Positions 33,821 through 41,645 of a stretch of DNA of 64,000 nt are shown piece after piece. The notes beneath the pieces were generated by a model that saw only the letters and a program-made list of their open reading frames with translations, had not been told where the DNA came from and did no database searches. The stretch comes from Rhizobium skierniewicense (lineage in GTDB: Bacteria; Pseudomonadota; Alphaproteobacteria; Rhizobiales; Rhizobiaceae), in the NCBI RefSeq assembly GCF_014196515.1, contig NZ_JACIDV010000003.1, positions 1 to 64,000 on the forward strand. The letters are read 5' to 3'. A program made the translations under genes and the position numbers. Positions within the stretch are counted from its first letter, which is position 1. The number at the start of each line of letters is the position of its first letter.

Positions 33821-34597
33821 ATGATGACGACATTGGAGACGGGGCAGGCAAAAATTGCGCTGGTTACGGGTGGCGGAACCGGCGTTGGCCGGGCTATCGC
33901 AAAGGCATTGGGCGCTGCGGGATATACGGTCGTCATCTCAGGTCGACGCGAAGAGGTTATCAGAAGTGCTGCTACAGAACTCGGTGCTGAAACCGGGGCA
34001 GACTTCCTTGCCATTTCAGCCGATGTCGGCAATCCATCTTCCGTGCGCGCCTTGTTCGATGCGATTTCGGACACGTATGGTCGGCTTGATCTCTTGGTGA
34101 ACAATGCCGGCATCAACGTGCCCAGTGTTGCAATCGAAGATCAGACTTTCGAGGATTGGAGTGCCATCGTGGCTGCCAATCTCACCGGCGCATTTCTGTG
34201 CAGTCAGCAAGCGTTCCGGCTGATGAAAAGTCAGAAGCCATACGGTGGCCGCATCATCAATAACGGTTCCATTTCTGCGACCACACCACGACCGAACACC
34301 GCGCCTTACACGGCGACCAAGCATGCCATTACCGGGCTAACAAAATCTCTGGCACTTGATGGACGCGATTTCGACATTGCCTGCGGCCAGATCGATATCG
34401 GCAACGCTTCGACCGATATGACCAAAAGGATGTCGAACGGCGTACGTCAGGCCAACGGTGAGGTGATGGTCGAACCGACCATAGATGCCACCCATGTTGC
34501 CAACGCCGTTGTCTATATGGCAAGCCTGCCGCTAGACGCCAATGTGCTGACGATGACGGTCATGGCGACAAAAATGCCGTTTGTCGGCCGGGGCTGA
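33821..34597 (+). CDS. short-chain dehydrogenase/reductase (SDR)
   Basis: A 258-residue NAD(P)-dependent oxidoreductase: cofactor loop [16 protein letters not shown], catalytic serine in NGSISAT and YTATKHA for the Tyr-Lys pair. A GGGAGGG site stands 8 bases before the ATG at 33821. It is likely co-transcribed with the GntR gene. It converges 19 bases from the dehydroshikimate dehydratase gene. Substrate unknown; link to the racemase operon is by position only. Confidence 0.87.
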   Translation: MMTTLETGQAKIALVTGGGTGVGRAIAKALGAAGYTVVISGRREEVIRSAATELGAETGADFLAISADVGNPSSVRALFDAISDTYGRLDLLVNNAGINVPSVAIEDQTFEDWSAIVAANLTGAFLCSQQAFRLMKSQKPYGGRIINNGSISATTPRPNTAPYTATKHAITGLTKSLALDGRDFDIACGQIDIGNASTDMTKRMSNGVRQANGEVMVEPTIDATHVANAVVYMASLPLDANVLTMTVMATKMPFVGRG

Positions 34598-34616
34598 TCC
34601 GCCAGCAATCGGTTCC

Positions 34617-36551
34617 TTAATCGCTTGGAATACCTGCCGGACGCAGTAAACGTCGCTGCGCACCGATACGGAACGGTGCGTTCATGGCGCCATATCCGAC
34701 ATATTGACCGCGCCGCTCGACAATCTCGAAGAAAAATCCTTCGCCAAAGGTCTGACTATAGATCTGGAAATACTCGCCATTGTCGTCGCGGTCGTAAAGA
34801 ATGCTGGAGGCACGCAGCGCATCCGACAGTTCTGGTTCCAGGCCGAACCGTGCTTCGAGATCGTCGTAATAATTGCGCGAGATCGGCAGGGCGCGAAAGC
34901 CGCGTTGCTGGAGCGCCTTGGCGGTGGCAAAAATGTCGTTGGACGAGAATGCGATATGCTGGATGCTGGTGCCGAAGCCTTCCGCCAGAAACTTGCCTGC
35001 AAATGTCTTGCGGTTGTCGGCACCGTTCATGGTCAGTCGGAAGTCTGCCTTTGGCAGGCTCTCAATGGCCTGACTGCGCACAAGCCCGCCTGGCTCGACA
35101 ACATCCACCATCGGTGTACGCCGCATGGAAAATATCGAGGTATAGAACAATAGCCAGGTGAGCATCTCGTCGTAGCGTGTTGTCTGCGCCAGATGGTCGA
35201 TCCGCGTCAAACCCGCATCGCCCGGGCTTTCCGGTTCCAGAGGTGTAAATTCCTGTTTCCAGATCGATGCAAGGGCAGGAGAGTCGTCGAGGAAATAGAT
35301 AACGCCGTTGCCGACACCCTGAATGGCGGGAATGGTGATCTCTCCGCTCTGTCTGGGTTCGATGAAGGTCTGTGCACCCATGGCGGCTGCGCGCTCCAGC
35401 GCAGCGTTCGCATCGGCAACTTTCATGCCAAAGGCATACGCGTTGGTGCCGTGCACGGAATAGGACGATCCTGCAAAGCTTTCGCCGGTGCTGTCGGTGT
35501 TGATGACGATGCGGATGTCGCCTTGCGTGTAGAGTTCGACCTCACGGTTGAGATGTCGCGCCGATTTTGAAAAACCAAGTGTCGCAAGCAGTGTTTCGAG
35601 CTCGGCCTTTTCGGTTGCTCCCGTGGTGAACTCCACGAACTCGACGCCTTCAGTCTCCACCGGGCTCGGCATGTCCGGCATGGATATGCGGATGTCCGGC
35701 TCCAACCGGCGCACCTGGTCCATGAGATAAATGAGGGACCGGTGTCCGTCTTCCGCGAGTAGGCGCGCAGACCCCCCACGAAATTGATCGTTGAAAATCT
35801 CCAGCGACAGTGGGCCGGAGTAGCCGGTCGCGGCAACAGCGCGCATGAAATCCACCACCGGCAGATCGCCTTCCCCCGGCATGTTGCGGAAATGGCGGCT
35901 CCAATAGAGAAGATCCATGTCGAACAAAGGCGCATCCGCCAGTTGCACGATGAAGATTTTATCGCCGGGTATCGAGCGGATTGAATTCGGATCGATTTTA
36001 CGGGAAAGCGTATGGAAGCTGTCAAGAATGATACCGACATTGGCGTGGTCGGCGCGGCGCACCACCTCCCAGGCGTCGCGATGGTCGCTGATGTGGCGTC
36101 CCCAGGCCAAAGCCTCATAACCGACACGCAGACCGTGCTTTGCGGCACGCTCGCCCAGTTCGTTGAAATCGCCGGCAGCGCGGTCGATGCCGCCCAACGA
36201 AATCGGCGAGACGTTGGAGCAGATCAGCATCAGGTCGGTGCCGAGTTCTCCCATAATGTCGAATTTGCGCTCGGCACGCTCGAACGCACGCTGCCTGTGC
36301 TGGTCTGGCATGCCCTCGAAATCGCGGAAGGGCTGGAAAAGCGTGATTTCAAGGCCGTGGTCGAGAACCATTTTACGGACTTCGCGCGGGGAGGCATCGT
36401 AAGTGAGGAAGTCGTTTTCGAAGATCTCGACGCCTGAGAAACCTGCCTTTGCGATGGCCGCCAGTTTTTCGGGAAACTCCCCGCTGATGGAAACTGTTGC
36501 GATGGAGGTCCGCATGGGCAGCTTTTGCTGCTGAGTGCCGGGGATGACCAT
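34617..36551 (-). CDS. quiC: 3-dehydroshikimate dehydratase, two-domain (QuiC type)
   Basis: Converts 3-dehydroshikimate to protocatechuate. The 644-residue chain has an N-terminal sugar-phosphate-isomerase TIM barrel (about 1-300: GFSGVEIFENDFL, RVGYEALAWG, GIILDSFHTLS, SLEIFNDQF supplying metal residues). A C-terminal 4-hydroxyphenylpyruvate-dioxygenase-like domain keeps IDHLAQTT, SIQHIAFSS and FFFEIVER, its usual metal triad. This fusion is typical of bacterial QuiC1. AAGG before 36551 favours that start; 36515 is an alternative. It is divergent from a TetR gene. Confidence 0.9.
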   Translation of the reverse strand: MVIPGTQQQKLPMRTSIATVSISGEFPEKLAAIAKAGFSGVEIFENDFLTYDASPREVRKMVLDHGLEITLFQPFRDFEGMPDQHRQRAFERAERKFDIMGELGTDLMLICSNVSPISLGGIDRAAGDFNELGERAAKHGLRVGYEALAWGRHISDHRDAWEVVRRADHANVGIILDSFHTLSRKIDPNSIRSIPGDKIFIVQLADAPLFDMDLLYWSRHFRNMPGEGDLPVVDFMRAVAATGYSGPLSLEIFNDQFRGGSARLLAEDGHRSLIYLMDQVRRLEPDIRISMPDMPSPVETEGVEFVEFTTGATEKAELETLLATLGFSKSARHLNREVELYTQGDIRIVINTDSTGESFAGSSYSVHGTNAYAFGMKVADANAALERAAAMGAQTFIEPRQSGEITIPAIQGVGNGVIYFLDDSPALASIWKQEFTPLEPESPGDAGLTRIDHLAQTTRYDEMLTWLLFYTSIFSMRRTPMVDVVEPGGLVRSQAIESLPKADFRLTMNGADNRKTFAGKFLAEGFGTSIQHIAFSSNDIFATAKALQQRGFRALPISRNYYDDLEARFGLEPELSDALRASSILYDRDDNGEYFQIYSQTFGEGFFFEIVERRGQYVGYGAMNAPFRIGAQRRLLRPAGIPSD

Positions 36552-36569
36552 ATTGCCTTCCTTTCCAGT

Positions 36570-36593
36570 GTTATGTACTATTTGGTTAATAAC
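36570..36593. promoter_or_regulatory. imperfect inverted repeat between quiC and the TetR gene
   Basis: The 24-base element starts GTTAT and ends ATAAC; 8 of 12 position pairs are complementary. It contains GTACTATTTGGTTAATAAC (36575-36593), which agrees at 13 of 19 positions with an element upstream of the shikimate transporter operon (41447-41465). It is the likely TetR operator. Confidence 0.5.
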
Positions 36594-36636
36594 GGTGGTA
36601 ATGGCTGGGGACGGGCCAACCGTGGATGGGTGGACA

Positions 36637-37329
36637 ATGACCAAAGCCGCGACTTCTATCAACGCGAGTGTGACGCGGCAGGCAAAGCGGGATCCCGAGG
36701 GCGTGCGCCGCGATATTCTGTCGGTGGCGATGGAAGAGTTTTCCCAAAACGGTCTGTCCGGAGCGCGCATTGATGAGATTGCTGCGCGCACCCGCACGTC
36801 CAAACGCATGATCTACTACTATTACGGCGACAAGGAGGGCCTGTATCAGCAGGCTCTTGAAGAAGCCTATGCCAAGGTACGCGGTGGCGAAAGCGACCTT
36901 GAGCTTGACGACATGGAGCCGCGTGCGGCTCTCGACAAGCTCTGTCGTTTCACCTTTGAACACCATCGCCGCCATCCGTCGTTCATCCGTATGGTCATGA
37001 TCGAAAATGTTCACCACGGACGGCATATGCAGGGTTCCGAGACGATCCGCCAGCTGAACCGTCCGGCTATCGAGGCTTTGGAAAGCGTGCTGGCCCGGGG
37101 CCAGAAGCAGGGCGTTTTTCGCACCGGGATAGAAGCGCTGGAACTGCACTGGCAGATCAGCGCACTGTCTTTTTTCAACGTCTCGAATGTCGCCACTTTC
37201 TCGTTCATCTTCGGCAACAGCCTGTTTACAGAAGACGGTCAGGAAGCCTTGTCGAAGCATGTCGCTGATATGGTGCTGCGCTATGTGCTTCGGGTCGATC
37301 ATATCGGTGCTACAGAAAACGGCGGCTAG
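36637..37329 (+). CDS. TetR-family regulator of quinate/shikimate catabolism
   Basis: About 230 residues: N-terminal TetR helix-turn-helix (RRDILSVAMEEFSQNGLSGA, then IDEIAARTRTSKRMIYYYYG) and a helical ligand domain containing EHHRRHPSFIRMVMIEN. Starts at 36601 (M) and 36637 both have G-rich sequence ahead; I use 36637. Position between quiC and the shikimate dehydrogenase/ABC operon makes it the likely local repressor, with quinate, shikimate or a product as inducer (inference). Confidence 0.85.
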   Translation: MTKAATSINASVTRQAKRDPEGVRRDILSVAMEEFSQNGLSGARIDEIAARTRTSKRMIYYYYGDKEGLYQQALEEAYAKVRGGESDLELDDMEPRAALDKLCRFTFEHHRRHPSFIRMVMIENVHHGRHMQGSETIRQLNRPAIEALESVLARGQKQGVFRTGIEALELHWQISALSFFNVSNVATFSFIFGNSLFTEDGQEALSKHVADMVLRYVLRVDHIGATENGG

Positions 37330-37399
37330 GGTTTTTGATCCCCTCGACGGTGATGCCCGGGACGTTGATATCGGACCAAACGACCTCAAAACCGCTCAT
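37310..37399 (-). CDS. possible translationally coupled 29-residue ORF or gene remnant
   Basis: An ATG overlaps the shikimate dehydrogenase stop as ATGA, and 29 sense codons follow (starting MSGFEVVWSDINVPGITVEG) before TAG. The reading overlaps the 3' end of the TetR gene on the other strand. It may be the coupled start of a gene since lost, or chance. I recognise no family. Confidence 0.25.
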   Translation of the reverse strand: MSGFEVVWSDINVPGITVEGIKNPSRRFL

Positions 37400-38265
37400 G
37401 CCGCAGCCTCGATTTCACAGAGTTCTCTGAAGTGTGCACTCATGCGGGCAGGGTCCGGTTCCCGGCCAGAAAACAGCCGGAATGCCCCAACGGCCTGAAA
37501 CACGGCCATGCCGCCGCCCGGAAGGGTCTTGCAGCCTTTTAGAGCCGCAGCAGCGAGCAATGCTGTCATCAGCGGCATGTAGACAATGTCGGCAACCCAG
37601 TGGCGGCTCTCGAGCAATGTCTCTGGCACCGGTATTCCGGGATGCGCTGGCATGCCCACAGGCGTTGCGTGGATCAGGCCATCGGCATGAGGAAGCGACT
37701 GCGAAGGGTCATCAACAGCGAAGGCCCTGATATCACCAAATCGCTCGTTGAGCTTTTCCGCAAGTTGTTTTGCGCGGTTAAGATCCTGATCGAATATGTC
37801 GAGATGCGCAATGTCGAGTTTCAACGCCGCATGGGCAACGGCCACGCCCGCGCCACCGGCGCCGATCAGCAAAGCACGGTCGCGCTTGGCGTTGGGCAGT
37901 CCGCGCTTGAAACTCTCGTAAAAACCGTACCAGTCCGTGTTGTGCCCGGTCCGTTTTCCATCGCGAAAAACGACGGTGTTGACCGCACCCAGCATGTGCG
38001 CATCGTCGGACAGTGTATGGAGGTGCGGAATGACCAGCTGTTTGAAGGGGTGGGTGATATTCACACCCGCAAAGCCACGCTTTTCCGCTTCATCCAGCAG
38101 CGCGGGCAAAGCGCTTTCAGGCAGTTCGCGGGCATGGATGTCGAGCAACTCGTAGGAATAGTCGATTCCATGGGCCGCCCCCTCGCGCATATGCATGGGC
38201 GGCGTTTTGGAAAGCTGGATATCGGCACCGATCAGGGCGACTTTCAAGGATGGTCTGTCTGTCAT
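37396..38265 (-). CDS. shikimate/quinate dehydrogenase (AroE superfamily)
   Basis: A 289-residue NAD(P)-dependent dehydrogenase. The N-terminal substrate domain has GADIQLSKTPPMHM, catalytic lysine in GVNITHPFKQ and aspartate in HNTDWYGF; the cofactor domain has GAGGAGVAVAHA and the C-terminal LPGGGMAVFQAVGAF. The departures from biosynthetic AroE and the setting (ABC importer, dehydroshikimate dehydratase) suggest a catabolic quinate/shikimate dehydrogenase yielding 3-dehydroshikimate or 3-dehydroquinate. It is the last gene of the operon, 60 bases after the ATPase gene. Confidence 0.87.
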   Translation of the reverse strand: MTDRPSLKVALIGADIQLSKTPPMHMREGAAHGIDYSYELLDIHARELPESALPALLDEAEKRGFAGVNITHPFKQLVIPHLHTLSDDAHMLGAVNTVVFRDGKRTGHNTDWYGFYESFKRGLPNAKRDRALLIGAGGAGVAVAHAALKLDIAHLDIFDQDLNRAKQLAEKLNERFGDIRAFAVDDPSQSLPHADGLIHATPVGMPAHPGIPVPETLLESRHWVADIVYMPLMTALLAAAALKGCKTLPGGGMAVFQAVGAFRLFSGREPDPARMSAHFRELCEIEAAA

Positions 38266-38325
38266 GGCGGAGCATTACTCATCGAATAAGGTGATGGGAC
38301 AGGCACAGGGCAAGAAAGGCGCCCA

Positions 38326-39087
38326 TCAGTGATGGGCGAGAATCTCACCCAGAAAGGTGCGCGTCCGCTGATGTTTGGGGTCGCGGAAGAACTCTTCGGG
38401 AGGAGCTTCCTCGATGATTTCGCCGGAGGCCATGAAGACGACCCGGTCGGCAACCTGACGCGCAAAGCCCATTTCGTGGGTAACGCAAATCATCGTCATG
38501 CCATCGCGGGCCAGACCGATCATGGTGTCGAGCACTTCCTTGACCATTTCCGGGTCGAGTGCCGACGTCGGCTCGTCGAACAGCATGGCCTTGGGTTCCA
38601 TGCACAATGCACGGGCAATTGCCGCGCGTTGCTGCTGTCCGCCAGAAAGTTGCGCCGGGTATTTGTCCGCCTGGTCCAGAATGCGCACACGCTCGAGATA
38701 TTTGCGTGCCGTCTTCTCGGCGTCGGCCTTCGCCAGACCTTTTGCCCGCATGGGCGCCAGCGTACAGTTTTCCAGAATAGTCTTGTGCGGGAACAGGTTG
38801 AAATTCTGGAACACCATGCCGACTTCCCGGCGCACCGTGTCGATGGCGCTGGCAGAACTCGTCAGCTTGGTTCCTTCGACCGTGATCGTACCCTCCTGGA
38901 TCTCCTCCAGATGGTTGATGCAGCGGATCAGCGTCGACTTGCCGGAGCCGGACGGCCCGCAAAGAACGATTTTCTCGCCTTTGCGGACTGTCAGATTGAT
39001 GTTTTTCAGCGCATGAAAGGCTCCATACCACTTTTCGACGCCTTCAAGGGCGATCAGCGGATCCTGAGCGGCGTTGGTTTGCGGCAT
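38326..39087 (-). CDS. ABC transporter ATP-binding protein, polar amino-acid type
   Basis: A 253-residue ATPase: Walker [23 protein letters not shown], signature LSGGQQQR, Walker [14 protein letters not shown], switch VTHEMGFA. By sequence it would be called GlnQ/HisP-like. Operon membership with shikimate dehydrogenase suggests that the complex imports quinate or shikimate. A GGAGGTCACC site precedes the ATG. Confidence 0.9.
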   Translation of the reverse strand: MPQTNAAQDPLIALEGVEKWYGAFHALKNINLTVRKGEKIVLCGPSGSGKSTLIRCINHLEEIQEGTITVEGTKLTSSASAIDTVRREVGMVFQNFNLFPHKTILENCTLAPMRAKGLAKADAEKTARKYLERVRILDQADKYPAQLSGGQQQRAAIARALCMEPKAMLFDEPTSALDPEMVKEVLDTMIGLARDGMTMICVTHEMGFARQVADRVVFMASGEIIEEAPPEEFFRDPKHQRTRTFLGEILAHH

Positions 39088-39100
39088 GGTGACCTCCTGC

Positions 39101-39937
39101 TTACTTTACGGTGAAGGGAACGTCAGGCATTGATTCCGGGAAGGCCGGAACGTCGCGCTTCATCCACTTGGTGTAGATCTTTGCCAGTTCGCCATCGCCC
39201 TTGATCTGTACCAGGAAGGCATTGATGGTTTCGTTCCAGTCCTTTTCACCGGGACGCGTGGCAGCGCCGTTGTAAAGTGTCGTCAGGTCGAACTTCGTCT
39301 CATACTTGTCGGGCGCGGCGGCATTCAGACGATCGCCGTAGAACTGGTTGCCACCGACAACTTCGACCTGGCCGGAGATGAGGGCCTGAATGTTTGCGGC
39401 GTCGTCATCGAAGCGCAGGATGTTTGCACTTTTGGCACCTGCCGTGATTGCGGTGTCCATCGCGCTGGACTTCGGCACGCCGACGGCAACGCCAGAGAGG
39501 TCGTCGTAACCGGAGATATTCTTGTCCTTCGGACCATAGACGGACAGGACGTTACCGGCGTAAGGCTGCGAATACTGGATCGTCTTAGCGCGCTCTGCCG
39601 TCATGCCCATCGTGGCGAACAGGACGTCGACCTTTCCGGTCATCAATGCAGGAATGCGGTTGGCAACGGCCAGCGGGACGAACTCTACCTTCACGCCGAG
39701 GTAATCGGCAAAAGCCTTGCCGATATCGGCATCGAGACCGTCCTGAACGCCAGTGGAATTGACGAAGCCCCATGGGGAATTGTCACCCTGAATGCCGATG
39801 ACGACCTTGCCCTTGGCTTTCGCGTCTTCGACCGAAGCCGCGGACGCATCGACCGGTGCCACGAATGGCAGGGCGACGGTTGCTGCGGCGAGTGCTAGCA
39901 GCATACGGCGGTTGAGTGTCATGCTCTTGGATTTCAT
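39101..39937 (-). CDS. ABC transporter substrate-binding protein (probable quinate/shikimate)
   Basis: A 278-residue type-2 binding protein. A signal sequence ([20 protein letters not shown], after a short basic start) ends near ASAA. It has [16 protein letters not shown] at the ligand mouth, [21 protein letters not shown] and the C-terminal IYTKWMKRD. In amino-acid binders the mouth usually reads PPFEF/PPYEF; here it is SPWGF, as in some carboxylate binders. GGAGGAG precedes the ATG at 39937. The ligand is inferred from the operon. Confidence 0.87.
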   Translation of the reverse strand: MKSKSMTLNRRMLLALAAATVALPFVAPVDASAASVEDAKAKGKVVIGIQGDNSPWGFVNSTGVQDGLDADIGKAFADYLGVKVEFVPLAVANRIPALMTGKVDVLFATMGMTAERAKTIQYSQPYAGNVLSVYGPKDKNISGYDDLSGVAVGVPKSSAMDTAITAGAKSANILRFDDDAANIQALISGQVEVVGGNQFYGDRLNAAAPDKYETKFDLTTLYNGAATRPGEKDWNETINAFLVQIKGDGELAKIYTKWMKRDVPAFPESMPDVPFTVK

Positions 39938-39969
39938 CTTTTGCTCCTCCTTACAAAGCTGATGATAAA

Positions 39970-40620
39970 TTAACGAGATGCGGTTTGAAGCCGCTTCTCG
40001 ACACCGGCGCCCCACAGCGAAAGCGGCCAGCAGATGAGAAAATAGATGAGCCCGACGATCGCAAAGACCGTCAGCGGCTTGTATGTCTGGTTGGAAACGA
40101 TCTGCCCCGCGCGGGATAGCTCCACGAAACCGACGATGGCGGCAAGCGATGTGCCCTTGATGAGCTGAACGAGAAAGCCGATGGTCGCAGGCAGGGAAAT
40201 CCTCAGGGCCTGCGGCAAAACCACGTCCTTCATGCGCGAGACGTAATGAAGACCGAGTGCTTTGGCAGCTTCCGTCTGTCCCTTGGAGACGGCCTGAATA
40301 CCACCGCGCCAGATTTCACCGAGAAACGCGCTGGCATGGAGTGTAAAGGCGATGGCCACGGCGATCCATGCGTCGATATCCAGGCCTACCAGCGCCACGC
40401 CGTAATAGACGACGAAGAGTTGCATCAAGAGCGGCGTGCCTTGAAATACGGTGATGTAGCCGGCCGTCACCCGCTGGCTGACCTTGCTCTCGGCAGTTCT
40501 GGCCAGTGCCACGCACAGACCGAAAACGCCGCCGCCGATGAAGCCGATGACCGTGAGCGCAAGGGTCCATTTCAGACCCTGCATCAGGAAAAACAATTCG
40601 TTGGGACCGATTAAGAACAT
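39970..40620 (-). CDS. ABC transporter permease, HisMQ type
   Basis: A 216-residue inner-membrane subunit with VFQGTPLLMQLFVVYYG and the coupling loop (QTEAAKALGLHYVSRMKDVV). It pairs with the adjacent 222-residue permease, 10 bases upstream, to make a hetero-dimer. GAGGCG precedes the ATG. Confidence 0.9.
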   Translation of the reverse strand: MFLIGPNELFFLMQGLKWTLALTVIGFIGGGVFGLCVALARTAESKVSQRVTAGYITVFQGTPLLMQLFVVYYGVALVGLDIDAWIAVAIAFTLHASAFLGEIWRGGIQAVSKGQTEAAKALGLHYVSRMKDVVLPQALRISLPATIGFLVQLIKGTSLAAIVGFVELSRAGQIVSNQTYKPLTVFAIVGLIYFLICWPLSLWGAGVEKRLQTASR

Positions 40621-40630
40621 TGTTTTCGCC

Positions 40631-41299
40631 TCACTTGACCGGATAGCTGAAGGAAAGGCGCGAAATCAACGCGAACACGCCCATCATCAGGGAGGAAATG
40701 ACAAGGTAAAGCAGTGTGATGGAGAAGTAGACCTCGAAGGAACGGAAGGTCTCGGCTTCGATCCGTTGCGCCACCGACGTCAACTCATAAGCCGCAATCG
40801 ATGTGCAGACCGATGTCGTCAAGGTCAGCATGATAAACTGGCTGGTCAGCGAGGGATAAACGGCGCGCAAAGCAGGTCTGAGAATGATGTGACGGAAGAT
40901 TTGTGCGCGACGCAGACCAAGTGCTAGCCCGGCTTCGATTTGCCCTTTCGGCACGGCATCCACACCGCCACGAATGATTTCGATGGCGTAGGCCCCACCA
41001 TTCAATGCCAGCGCGACGATGGCCGTCGTCGTTGGGTTCAATCGCAGACCAAGTTGCGGAAGCGCGAAGAAGATGAAGAAGATCTGTACGAGAAACGGTG
41101 TGTTTCGGATGAGCTCGACGAAGCTGATGACCAACACACGAAGAGGCTTGACGTTGGAGCCGCGGGCAATGACGCCTAAAACACCGATGATCGTTGCAAA
41201 GAACATCCCGGCGATTGCGAGGCCGATCGTCGCCAGGCACGCCAGAAAAAGCTCGGGCAGGCGGTCATAGACTGCGGAAAAATCAAGCGCGTAAGACAT
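40631..41299 (-). CDS. ABC transporter permease, HisMQ type
   Basis: A 222-residue inner-membrane subunit: IRNTPFLVQIFFIFFALP and the coupling loop (QIEAGLALGLRRAQIFRHII). The ATG at 41299 has GGGGAGGATGG ahead. It is the first gene of a five-gene minus-strand operon (two permeases, binding protein, ATPase, shikimate dehydrogenase). Confidence 0.9.
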   Translation of the reverse strand: MSYALDFSAVYDRLPELFLACLATIGLAIAGMFFATIIGVLGVIARGSNVKPLRVLVISFVELIRNTPFLVQIFFIFFALPQLGLRLNPTTTAIVALALNGGAYAIEIIRGGVDAVPKGQIEAGLALGLRRAQIFRHIILRPALRAVYPSLTSQFIMLTLTTSVCTSIAAYELTSVAQRIEAETFRSFEVYFSITLLYLVISSLMMGVFALISRLSFSYPVK

Positions 41300-41645
41300 C
41301 CATCCTCCCCAATTCGACCAAAGCGGTTTTGCCGCTCTCCTCAGGCCGCTACCGTCAAAATCCGACGGTAGAACTGTTTTTACTTTTGACCTTCGCTCTG
41401 TCGGCTTCAACGCCTCCCGCGTTTTGATGGTCGCAATGTAATGTTTGTACCAGTTAGTTCATACGTGTCAAGCGCAGGTCGGTGGAGATTTTTGCTGTTA
41501 CCTGCAGCGTATTTTTGGCTTCAACGGAAGCTGTTTCGGGTCGGACTGAAAAACTCTGGCACCTTTTCGTCTGCCGGTTCTTATTCCTGTAATCCGCTGG
41601 TCGTCGCCCTGCGTACTCCATTAAAAACATCTGGATAGTCGAACG
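41300..41645. other. divergent intergenic region between the shikimate transporter operon and phrB
   Basis: About 346 bases with promoters expected in both directions. I see the TetR-like element at 41442-41465 and a short CTCAGG-rich stretch near 41340 before the transporter genes. Open frames here are short and do not look coding. No terminator or RNA gene is evident. Confidence 0.5.
41442..41465. promoter_or_regulatory. putative second TetR operator upstream of the shikimate transporter operon
   Basis: GTACCAGTTAGTTCATACG (41447-41465) matches the quiC/TetR intergenic element (36575-36593) at 13 of 19 positions, keeping GTAC, TT, GTT and ATA in register. It lies about 145 bases upstream of the first permease ATG. 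Shared control of the transporter operon and quiC follows if the match is functional. Confidence 0.45.

Noticed and set aside
38320-38338. CGCCCAT/ATGGGCG hairpin between the ATPase and shikimate dehydrogenase genes as a terminator
   Set aside because: It overlaps the ATPase stop codon, has a short stem and no T-tract on the minus strand, and the downstream gene looks co-transcribed.
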